Shown piece after piece: positions 20,201 through 28,236 of a stretch of DNA of 38,687 nt (positions within the stretch are counted from its first letter, which is position 1; each line of letters starts with the position of its first letter). A program made the translations under genes and the position numbers. Location: positions 1-38,687 of the forward strand of contig NZ_BMDS01000010.1 of the NCBI RefSeq assembly GCF_014635905.1, in the 5' to 3' direction. This stretch comes from Limosilactobacillus caviae (GTDB taxonomy: Bacteria > Bacillota > Bacilli > Lactobacillales > Lactobacillaceae). Under the pieces are notes generated by a model that saw only the letters and a program-made list of their open reading frames with translations, was not told the DNA's origin and did no database searches.

Positions 20201-23134
20201 ATGAAGAAAAAACTATATAAAGCAAAGAAAAACTGGGTAATTGGTATTATTGCAGGAATGGCTTTGTTAATAAGCGGTGGTACAGTTACTTATGCTGATT
20301 CAGTTCAAGGCTCTAATGTGAATGTACCAGAGCAGAATGATATGGCTAATAATTTAGCCCCAAAGACAATGAATGCTGAAAGAAATCAAATAAACATGAC
20401 AAATGATGCTTCAGCAATCACTCCGCAAAGTACTGTTCAAGAAAATCAATGGAATCAAGAAAAAGCACAAAGGCTTGATGCGTATATGACACAGTATGGT
20501 CAACAGCATAATATGGATTTTCAAAAATATGATGGGTCAACACCAATGCCGATTGATTGTGAGTACCCAGAATTTGATATAACTAAATTGTGGTCTGATA
20601 GGGAGGCAACTATTGGTTATAGCCAAGATGGGGCTAATAAGTATGACTATAATACAGTTGCTATTTATAACCATTATGCCGGTAATAGGTTAAGTCAGTT
20701 TCATGATACCTACTGGTTTACGATTCATAATAATCAGCCGGTCGTATTAGAAGATAGTACAACTAATGGAGGTACTGTCTGGTTAAATAATATTAATGAC
20801 TTAAGCCAGTGGGACGATGGAGAATATGTTAATAATACTAAGAACTTTCAAGCAGCATTTACTCAAATTTTAAATAATGCCCCGTTATATAATTTTGAAG
20901 ATCATGGTAACTATGCTTGGTTAGATGAGCATAGTCTTAATACTGATGGACAATTAAATCTTAAAGGATGGCATGCCACTAATGACGCATTAAATAAGAG
21001 ATATCATTATAGTATTATTCTAGATGGTAAGACCCATCGTGAAATAGCGCGACAAAATATTACAAATTCATCTATTGAACGCAAGGATGTTAAGGCAGTT
21101 TATGATATTTATAATGCTGAAAAATCTGGCTTTGATGTAACTTTTAATATTGCCAATAGTCTTGCTACTGCTCCAAGTATTCAGCTTGTCGATCGTTATA
21201 CCGATGATCCTGCTGGAAATGGGGATGCAACAGATTACTGGTTCGCTCCTTTTACAATTGATCATGGTAATTATGGTAGCCTCGACAATGTTTCTATTGA
21301 AAAAAATCAATTGCATCTTGCTGGATGGCATGCAAGTAATTCAACCGCTAATAAAAAATATCATTATATTATTGTAGTTGATAATACTAATAATAATCGT
21401 GAGTTGATACGAGTAAGGTTAGGTAATAACGTTAGTCGTCCAGATGTTGCTAAAGTTTTACCTAGTGTATATCATGCGGGCCAGTCTGGTTTTGATGCCT
21501 ATGTAAAGTTAACCAATTTTAATTTCAACCATCAATTACAAGTGATTGACCGTTATACCGATGATCCTAGTGGGAATGGGAATGCAGTTGACTATTGGTA
21601 CTCATCGTTTGGCGGTCAGACTACTAATCAAGGATGGCTTGATAATATTAACTTTTCAGATGGTCAACATTTAACCGTGTCGGGTTGGCACGCCAATGAT
21701 GTAACTAACTATGAACAAGAACATTTTGTAATTCTTTTTGACAGTACTAGTAATCAACAAGTAGCTGTTGTACAAGCAAAAGCAGTAAAGAGACCTGATG
21801 TTGCCAAGGTATATCCGGGCGTTAAGACGGCGATAAATTCAGGATTTCAGGCAACATTTGATTTAACAAAGAGTAAATTAATTGCGGGTCATAGCTATGC
21901 AATTGTAAGTCGTTATTCTACTGCTACTGATAGCAATGGTGATCAAGGAGCCTACACTGACTATTGGTTTAGACCTAATTTACTGACTACTAAAGCACAC
22001 TATTTTGATAAAGTTCAAATGACTAAGGATGGCTTACAAGTAGCTGGTTGGGCAGTAGATGATAGCTCTATTAATCGTTCCAATGCATATCTTATTATTT
22101 TGAATAATGGCAAAGAGATTACACGGCAACGGTTGTTACTTACTAGTCGTCCAGATGTCGCGCGAGTTTATCCTAGTGCTTACAACAGTCTTAATAGTGG
22201 TTTTGATACGTTAGTTAAATTTGATCCACAATTGGTAACAGGACAGTTACAGGTTCTGGTTCGCTTTACAAATGATCCAGCGGGTAATGGTAATTATAGT
22301 GATCAAATCAGCACATCTTATAATTCAAATGTTGGAAATTTTGACCAAATCGACGTAACTAATACTACGCTTACTGTTAGTGGTTGGCATGCGACAGATC
22401 AAAGTAATAAGCAGCCATACCAATACTTAATTGCGCTAGGAGAAAACGGGCAAGAATTATATCGGTGGCAAATTAAAGATAAAAATTTAACACGGTTGGA
22501 CGTTTTCAATGCTGTCCCGTATATTCTTAACAGTAGCAATTCTGGTTATCAATTGAGCGTTTCTATTCCTAATGAAATTCAGCATCATACAGTTCGCTTT
22601 ATTCATCGTTATACGGATGATCCTAACGGCAATGGTAATTATTCTGATATTTATTCTAATTCAGTGATGGTTAATAATTTAATGCGAACACCAATTGATT
22701 TTCGCCAACCCTCGGAATATGCACCATATCCCAATATAAAACAACTTAAGAATTTCTGGATTAATGTAAAAATTGGTCAAAATCGTGTTTATATGATGGA
22801 CGGTAATAATATTGTTTATACAATGTACTGTACGGCAGGACGCTATGTAAATGGCGTTAGTCTTACTCCAACTGGAACGTACTATGTTCAACCAGAGCGT
22901 GGAAACATTTTTGAATGGGCAAACCATTGGACTTCTTGGAAAGATCATGGAGTATACCTATTTCATAGCGTTGTCTTTGATCAGCCGTGGCATGATCATC
23001 AATATGATTTAAACCAAGCAAAACTTCTTGGTGTTTCGACTGGTTCACATGGTTGTATTCGTTTATCAGTTCCTGATGCATATTGGATCCAGCATAATGT
23101 TTCAGCTGGCACTAAAGTTGTAATTGAAAATTAA
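20201..23134 (+). CDS. Secreted L,D-transpeptidase with DUF4767-like domain and five RDV repeats
   Basis: Secreted enzyme (977 aa) that probably forms 3-3 crosslinks in peptidoglycan or attaches wall proteins. The signal (KLYKAKKNW) matches KxYKxGKxW except Lys for the central Gly; cleavage is likely near TYA-D. An N-terminal domain (about 85-225; NQWNQEKAQRLDAYMTQYG, then QKYDG) resembles DUF4767 of lactobacilli. Five RDV repeats follow (about 238-826). The C-terminal YkuD domain (about 845-977) contains YLFHSVVF and the catalytic TGSHGCIRLS with Cys952. The start is ATG 20201 with GGGA close upstream and GAGGATGGGAGA a little further. No LPXTG. The promoter carries a cre site, so expression is probably lowered on preferred sugars. 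Confidence 0.9.
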   Translation: MKKKLYKAKKNWVIGIIAGMALLISGGTVTYADSVQGSNVNVPEQNDMANNLAPKTMNAERNQINMTNDASAITPQSTVQENQWNQEKAQRLDAYMTQYGQQHNMDFQKYDGSTPMPIDCEYPEFDITKLWSDREATIGYSQDGANKYDYNTVAIYNHYAGNRLSQFHDTYWFTIHNNQPVVLEDSTTNGGTVWLNNINDLSQWDDGEYVNNTKNFQAAFTQILNNAPLYNFEDHGNYAWLDEHSLNTDGQLNLKGWHATNDALNKRYHYSIILDGKTHREIARQNITNSSIERKDVKAVYDIYNAEKSGFDVTFNIANSLATAPSIQLVDRYTDDPAGNGDATDYWFAPFTIDHGNYGSLDNVSIEKNQLHLAGWHASNSTANKKYHYIIVVDNTNNNRELIRVRLGNNVSRPDVAKVLPSVYHAGQSGFDAYVKLTNFNFNHQLQVIDRYTDDPSGNGNAVDYWYSSFGGQTTNQGWLDNINFSDGQHLTVSGWHANDVTNYEQEHFVILFDSTSNQQVAVVQAKAVKRPDVAKVYPGVKTAINSGFQATFDLTKSKLIAGHSYAIVSRYSTATDSNGDQGAYTDYWFRPNLLTTKAHYFDKVQMTKDGLQVAGWAVDDSSINRSNAYLIILNNGKEITRQRLLLTSRPDVARVYPSAYNSLNSGFDTLVKFDPQLVTGQLQVLVRFTNDPAGNGNYSDQISTSYNSNVGNFDQIDVTNTTLTVSGWHATDQSNKQPYQYLIALGENGQELYRWQIKDKNLTRLDVFNAVPYILNSSNSGYQLSVSIPNEIQHHTVRFIHRYTDDPNGNGNYSDIYSNSVMVNNLMRTPIDFRQPSEYAPYPNIKQLKNFWINVKIGQNRVYMMDGNNIVYTMYCTAGRYVNGVSLTPTGTYYVQPERGNIFEWANHWTSWKDHGVYLFHSVVFDQPWHDHQYDLNQAKLLGVSTGSHGCIRLSVPDAYWIQHNVSAGTKVVIEN
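20912..22677 (+). repeat. RDV repeat array of the transpeptidase (5 units)
   Basis: Five units of about 110-120 residues, with ERKDV, SRPDV, KRPDV, SRPDV and TRLDV at the signature position. Unit 3 has LIAGHSYAIVSRYS, unit 4 YLIILNNGKEITRQ, and unit 5 PYQYLIALGENGQELYR and HRYTDDPNGNGN. These are the same position-specific variants as in the amidase and M23 arrays. Confidence 0.9.
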
Positions 23135-23166
23135 TGCCTGCATATTTTGGTAAAGTAGCAATAAGC

Positions 23167-23195
23167 CAGAGCATATAAAAGTGTTCTGACTTTTT
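23167..23195 (+). terminator. Terminator after the transpeptidase gene
   Basis: CAGAGCA (23167-23173) pairs with TGTTCTG (23182-23188) with one G-U pair, followed by AC and five T. It is a short stem, so moderate strength. Confidence 0.6.
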
Positions 23196-23201
23196 CTAGT
23201 C

Positions 23202-23230
23202 TTGTCTTTTATACAAAAAGGGAATATATT
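23202..23230 (+). promoter_or_regulatory. Promoter of the adhesin gene
   Basis: TTGTCT (23202-23207), 17-bp spacer, TATATT (23225-23230). Confidence 0.72.
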
Positions 23231-23243
23231 GAAAACGTAAACA
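23229..23243 (+). promoter_or_regulatory. cre site (CcpA operator) at the adhesin promoter
   Basis: TTGAAAACGTAAACA matches the relaxed cre consensus at every position and directly follows the -10 box, as at the transpeptidase gene. Confidence 0.72.
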
Positions 23244-23279
23244 AATTTGAAACTTCAGAACTTGCTGGGAGGCAATTTT

Positions 23280-26052
23280 ATGTTTAAAGAACACAAAAAA
23301 TTATATAAAGCAGGCAAAAATTGGGTTGCAGCAACAATAACGGTTGCAGCTATTTCATTTATGGGGGGGGGTAACCGCGCACGCTGATAGTAATGAGGCT
23401 ACGAATGCTACATCGGCGCAACCGGATGCACAAACCACTAATCAAACTGAACAGGTTGAGTCAGTACAAAATAAGACAGTTACTCTACAGGCAAACTCTA
23501 ATGACGAAGCTACATCTGTAAGTACTGAATCTAACGTTCAAACTAACGATGGCAATGAAGCAGATAACCAAAAGGATGAACAGCAGCAAATAGCTTCTAC
23601 AACCACTTCAAATACAAATAAGTCTTCTAGTGAGTTAGATCCAAATATTTATGGAACTGTAAATGTTAAAGATTGGGATTACAAAACCGATAATAATATT
23701 ATTAATCTTACTAATTATCATGGACAGGATACAAGGCATATTATTATTCCTAATTTGAATGATTTTAGTAAGGCTGGAGTTGATGTTGCGAATAAAGATG
23801 GCGCAGGGATTAATTCTAATTTGGAACAGTCATTAAAAATTGATTATATAGATGAAATGAAATTAGTTAAACAGGAAACCTTAACAGGAAAATCCGGCGA
23901 AACAATTAATTTAACATCTTATTTGCATTTACCGACTGGATATCAGTTTAACCATAATTTTCCGCCAAAATTAAAATATACATTTAAAGCTAGTGGAGAT
24001 AGTATGATAATTGATCTTGAACATATTATTAATAATATCAGTGTTACTACACCGATTGATCAATTACCTGCTGGCATTAAGCCGACCGATTTACATAGGC
24101 AAGTGGTTCGGTCTATTACAATTAATGTGCCTAGTCAAAAGCCGATAGTAATAATTCAAAAAGTAGATTTGACTCGTCAAGGTAGTTATGATCAAGTTAC
24201 AAAAAAAATCACGTATACTAATTGGACAACTGGTAAGTTTAAGGCTTATACTGCCCCAGTGATTGAAGGATATTTTGCTACCCAACCATTTGTTAATAGC
24301 TTGCAAGTTGACCATGATACAGATGATCAGTTTGTTGTTATTAATTATATTGCTAATATACAATATGGTAATATTAATTATGTTGACGAAAACGGCAAAA
24401 CAGTCAAGAGTGACTCGATTTCTGGAACAGTAGGTACGACCATTGATATTAAAATTAGTTTACCAACAGGCTATGAGTTGGCAAATAAAAATGAGCAAGT
24501 ACCAACAACAGTTAAAGTAAATGAAAATGGTATTCAAGATGTGGTAATTAAAGTTAAGAAAATTGCTCCTTTAATTGCGACTAACCAAGTACCGCAGGAT
24601 AAGACTACTCAGAATAATCAACTTAACTTTAACCAAGGATGGCTTGACAATTATGGCTTAACTCAAAATATAAATGGTCAGTCGCAGATTAAGGCAAGTG
24701 GTTGGCATGCTGTAGGATTGAGTAATCAAGACTCATATCGTTATATGATTATTTTCGATAATACATTGGGACATGAAATTGCTCGGCAAAAGTTAACGCC
24801 TGCTATTCGGAATGATGTCCGGCAGGCATATTCAAATGTTAATAATAGTAATAATTCTGGCTTTAATATGACTATTGATATTCCAAATGATGCAGTAAAT
24901 CATTCATTAAGTTTAGTTGCTCGTTATAGCAATGATGCAATAAATGGTGAAGGGCAGCATGTTGATTACTGGTTTGGTCCATTGAAGATGAATGAGACTA
25001 ATCAAGCATACTTAGATAGTATTAAGTCTGATGGTAAGACCGTTACTGTTAGTGGTTGGCATGCGACTAATCAAGCAGCGGGGCGACCTTATCATTACAT
25101 TATTGCATTTGACCAAACTCTTGGTCATGAAATTGCTCGTCAGGAGGTAAAGGCAGTTCAACGTCCAGATGTGGCTAAAGTATATGGAACAATTGCTAAT
25201 GCAGTTAACGCTGGCTTTAGCACTAGCTTTAATTTGACTGCTCCGTACTTTAATGATAATATCCAGTTCTTATCACGGTATACGGATGATCCAAGTGGGA
25301 ACGGAAATAGTGTTGATTACTGGTTTAATCCTGTAAATCATGTTAATCGGGCTAATTTAGATAGTGTAGATCTTAGTAATGGCCGACTCAAAGTAGCAGG
25401 CTGGCATGCGACTGACTTATCACAGTTTGAGCCTAACCACTTCTTGATTGTTTTCGATAATACTACGGGTCGCCAGGTAGCTTCACAAAAAGTTGCGTTA
25501 GAAGATTCGCCAGATGTTGCCAGAGTATATAGTGATACTAAGACAGCAGGACATTCTCGTTTTAACTTTGATTTTGGTTCGTTGAATCTCCAACCAGGTC
25601 ATACTTATTCCTTAGTAAGCCGGTACTCAGCTGACGGAAACGGCAATGGTAACGATGGTGCACATACTGATTCTTGGATGAATATGGGAATACTCAATCA
25701 ATCGGCTTATAATCTTGATAATACTGTATTAAGTGGTAATACACTAACCTTCCAGGGATGGCGTGCTGATGATCAATCCATGGTTAAGCATTATGCATAT
25801 GCAATTCTTTTGCAAAATGGAAAAGAAATTGGTCGTCAACGACTTAACCAAATTGAACGGGATGACGTTGCAAAAGTTTACCCAAGCATTTATCAAAGCA
25901 AGAATAGTGGATTTAAAGCCAGTTTTAAATTGCCAACAGTATCCCTTGATAATTTGCAATTAGTCTTACGAAATACAGATGATCCAAATGGTAATGGTAA
26001 CAATCCACCAGATGTTTGGATAAATGTTAATCGCAATATGATTAGAAAATAA
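23280..26052 (+). CDS. Mub/MucBP-type adhesin with four RDV repeats; out of frame at a G9 tract
   Basis: Secreted adhesin broken in this sequence by one extra G. ATG 23280 (GGGAGG 7 nt upstream) opens MFKEHKKLYKAGKNW, a perfect KxYKxGKxW signal. After ISFM the frame runs through nine G (23363-23371) and stops at TGA 23385. With eight G (or eleven) it would continue as GVTAHAD-S, a normal cleavage site, into a 923-residue protein. The downstream frame is open to 26052. It holds a Ser/Thr/Gln linker, a Mub N-terminal segment (VKDWDYKTDNNIINLTNYHG, IIIPNLNDF), a Mub-type repeat (VDLTRQGSYDQVTKKITYTNW), a MucBP-like unit (GNINYVDENGKTVKS, LPTGYEL) and four RDV repeats. No LPXTG is found. The intact downstream frame argues against old decay: phase variation, a recent mutation or a sequencing error are the options. 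Confidence 0.85.
23363..23371 (+). repeat. Poly-G tract (G9) in adhesin signal peptide
   Basis: Nine consecutive G within the hydrophobic part of the signal peptide. Eight or eleven G give an open frame; nine gives TGA eight codons after the ATG at 23361, and ten gives an immediate TAA. This is the longest G-run I found in the window. Confidence 0.88.
24637..26031 (+). repeat. RDV repeat array of the adhesin (4 units)
   Basis: Four units with IRNDV, QRPDV, DSPDV and ERDDV. Unit 3 has LQPGHTYSLVSRYS and unit 4 YAILLQNGKEIGRQ, so these correspond to positions 3 and 4 of the other arrays. The fifth-type unit is absent and the protein ends right after unit 4. Confidence 0.88.
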
Positions 26053-26099
26053 TGTTAAATAGTTCGTTAGTGTACTATTTATAGAAACTTCACCTTACT

Positions 26100-26146
26100 A
26101 AAAAATAGATCTTGTAATTTCTTGAATTACGGGATCTATTTTTTAT
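26100..26146 (+). terminator. Terminator after the adhesin gene
   Basis: AAAAAATAGATC (26100-26111) pairs with GATCTATTTTTT (26133-26144); an inner GTAAT/ATTAC stem is also possible. Confidence 0.82.
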
Positions 26147-26194
26147 TCTAAAGGAATGATATCTTTTATTTTCTTTTTAAAATCACTTTTCCCC

Positions 26195-26236
26195 TTGCCA
26201 AATCATTCTCCAACATATATACTTAGTTACATAAGT
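26195..26236 (+). promoter_or_regulatory. Promoter and likely operator of the YtrA-type operon
   Basis: TTGCCA (26195-26200), 17-bp spacer, TATACT (26218-26223). The inverted repeat ACTTA-N6-TAAGT (26221-26236) overlaps the -10 box and start region, a natural place for autorepression by the GntR protein encoded next. Confidence 0.68.
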
Positions 26237-26270
26237 AATTAACCAAATAACAAACCAAGGAGGTGCTCCA

Positions 26271-26654
26271 ATGCAATTTAATTTTGATGAGTCATCACCG
26301 CTTTATCAACAGCTTGCTGATCAATTAGAGGAGATGATTTTCTCTGGCGGTTTCGATGAAGGCTCACAAGTACCATCAACGACCCAGCTTTCCCAACAGT
26401 TGCACATTAATCCGGCAACGGTCCTTAAGGGGATGAACATCCTAGTAGACAAGGATTTGCTAGAAAAGCGTCGTGGGCTAGGGATGTTTGTAAAAAAAGG
26501 AGCGCAGAAAAAAATTATGGAGCAACGTAAAGAGAGCTTTTATAACGACTACGTTAAAAGTTTACTAATCGAGGCTGATAAGCTTGGTATTACTAAGCAG
26601 CATTTATTAGATTTGATTGAACGAGGTGAAAACGATGGATCAATTAATGGTTAA
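26271..26654 (+). CDS. GntR family (YtrA subfamily) transcriptional regulator
   Basis: Small repressor of 127 residues. The N-terminal winged helix-turn-helix (SPLYQQLADQLEEMI, SQVPSTTQLSQQLHINPATVLKGMNIL, KRRGLGMFV; about residues 10-77) is typical of GntR proteins. The short all-helical C-terminus instead of a large ligand-binding domain marks the YtrA subfamily. A very good AGGAGG ribosome binding site precedes ATG. The next gene starts inside its 3' end. YtrA members commonly repress their own ABC transporter operon and respond to cell-wall-active antibiotics; the ligand here is unknown. Confidence 0.93.
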   Translation: MQFNFDESSPLYQQLADQLEEMIFSGGFDEGSQVPSTTQLSQQLHINPATVLKGMNILVDKDLLEKRRGLGMFVKKGAQKKIMEQRKESFYNDYVKSLLIEADKLGITKQHLLDLIERGENDGSING

Positions 26655-27498
26655 AAATATTGTAAAAAAGTATCGACGGACAACGGTTCTCAATAATATT
26701 TCATTTAATTTAGAGCCGGCAAAAATTTATGGGTTGCTTGGCCGCAACGGTGCTGGTAAGACGACCTTGTTAAATATCATTAGTAACCGTATTTTTCCAA
26801 CCAGTGGCGAGGTTCGGATTGGCGGCGAAAGTATTAATGATAATGACGAATTATTGAATAAGATTTTTCTGATGAGTGAGGCTAACCTTTACCCGCGTGA
26901 AATGAAAATTGCGCAGACTTTTGATCTTGCGGATGTTGCTTACGGCAGCTTTGATTATGATCTCGCTGACCGCCTTTTAACCGCCTTTGAACTTAGTGGT
27001 AACGCTAAAGTAACTAATCTCTCGACTGGTCAGCGAACGGCTTCAAAGTTGATTGTTGCATTAGCAGTTAATGCTGAATATGTCCTCCTTGATGAACCGA
27101 TTTTAGGTCTTGATGCTAATCACCGTGAGCTTTTTTACAAGGAATTAGTCAAGTCTTATCAGGAAAAGCCACGGACATTTGTATTGTCAACACACCTAAT
27201 CGAAGAAATTCAGCAGCTAGTTGAACATGTCCTAATTTTGGATAAGCATCAAATTATAATTAATGATGATCTTGATGACTTGCTTGCAAAGGCTCATGCC
27301 ATTAGTGGCCCAGCTAAATTAGTTGATGATTATACTGCGGGATTGAAAGTCTTGAAATCTGAATCGATGGGTAATATTAAAACTTCCTATGTTTTTGATC
27401 ACCTAAATGATGAACGGCCGATCCCAGATCAGGTTAAGCTTGACCATTATGATTTACAACACTTATTCATTTACTTGACAGATGGGGGTGCATATTAA
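26635..27498 (+). CDS. ABC transporter ATP-binding protein (YtrB-like)
   Basis: ATPase subunit (287 aa) of an ABC transporter. Walker A GLLGRNGAGKTT (about 34-45), a short signature LSTGQR, Walker B YVLLDEPILGLD and the switch His of STHLIEE are all present. ATG 26635 is preferred over the upstream in-frame start at 26617 because GAGGTGAA (26623-26630) lies just ahead of it; it overlaps the regulator by 20 nt. The stop overlaps the membrane-subunit start (TAATG), so the three genes form one operon. Substrate unknown; self-regulated systems of this kind often serve envelope stress or peptide export. Confidence 0.92.
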   Translation: MDQLMVKNIVKKYRRTTVLNNISFNLEPAKIYGLLGRNGAGKTTLLNIISNRIFPTSGEVRIGGESINDNDELLNKIFLMSEANLYPREMKIAQTFDLADVAYGSFDYDLADRLLTAFELSGNAKVTNLSTGQRTASKLIVALAVNAEYVLLDEPILGLDANHRELFYKELVKSYQEKPRTFVLSTHLIEEIQQLVEHVLILDKHQIIINDDLDDLLAKAHAISGPAKLVDDYTAGLKVLKSESMGNIKTSYVFDHLNDERPIPDQVKLDHYDLQHLFIYLTDGGAY

Positions 27499-28184
27499 TG
27501 AAAAATCAAAAGAGAAATTTAATCATATCGACAACCTTACGGCGAGCTGGCTGGTCAGCGGGAATTGCGATTGCGGTTGGTGTTGGGGTTGAACTATTAG
27601 TATATTTACTTGGTCTCATAATGAATCAAAATATTGAGTCATTTTTAGTTAGTCTTGGCGCCATTCCAGGAACAATTAGCAGCTTATTATCATTAGTCTT
27701 GTTTTTCTACTTTTTACTAACTCCTTATAGTGACTTCAAGTGGGCAATTCAAAATAATATTTCGCGACGAACACAGTGGCAAGGACGAATTATATCAGTT
27801 ATCCTGTTAACCTTGCTTGTTTGGTTCGTTAACCAACTCACCAGTTTAATGCATTATCCATTTAGTTTTTCTTCATCATGGCACAGCTTGCTTGCTTACT
27901 TCTGTGGTGTTTTGACGATGGTAGCAGTTGGAAATGGTTTTGCCCTTTTGAACCGCCGCTGGAAATGGATCGTTGGGATTGGCGGCCCAGTAGTCTGTAT
28001 CGTTCTTTTGAGTATGATTGGTTACTCAATGGTTGGTTTAATTCCAACTTTATCAGCTAACAAGTTAGTATATATGCTTGTTAGCACCCAAATTACTTGG
28101 TGGGTTATTTTAATAGTTTATCTGATTATTATCTTTTTCCTAGCTAAATTTTTTAATGATAAAATGCAGTTACGGCGAGACTAG
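27498..28184 (+). CDS. ABC transporter membrane subunit
   Basis: Hydrophobic protein of 228 residues with about six predicted membrane segments, for example AGIAIAVGVGVELLVYLLGLIM, LLSLVLFFYFLL, VILLTLLVWFVNQL, IVGIGGPVVCIVLLSMIGY and a C-terminal ILIVYLIIIFFLAKFF. It begins within the stop codon of the ATPase gene. No enzymatic motif is seen; the position and composition make it the likely permease partner. Confidence 0.85.
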   Translation: MKNQKRNLIISTTLRRAGWSAGIAIAVGVGVELLVYLLGLIMNQNIESFLVSLGAIPGTISSLLSLVLFFYFLLTPYSDFKWAIQNNISRRTQWQGRIISVILLTLLVWFVNQLTSLMHYPFSFSSSWHSLLAYFCGVLTMVAVGNGFALLNRRWKWIVGIGGPVVCIVLLSMIGYSMVGLIPTLSANKLVYMLVSTQITWWVILIVYLIIIFFLAKFFNDKMQLRRD

Positions 28185-28195
28185 GAAATAAAAAT

Positions 28196-28236
28196 GGACG
28201 TTAGTAGTCGGCTTATCCGATACTAGCGTCCTTTAT
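28196..28236. terminator. Terminator between convergent transcription units
   Basis: An imperfect stem, 28196-28211 with 28217-28231 (GGACG ... CGTCC ends, one G-U and one bulge), closes a 5-nt loop and is followed by TTTATTTA. Upstream A-rich sequence lets it serve the minus-strand gene too. Confidence 0.75.

Noticed and set aside
23344-23400. TTG at 23344 as the adhesin start
   Set aside because: It has no ribosome binding site and would give a protein with no KxYKxGKxW signal. The signal is encoded in the other frame from ATG 23280, so a frameshift at the G tract explains the data better.
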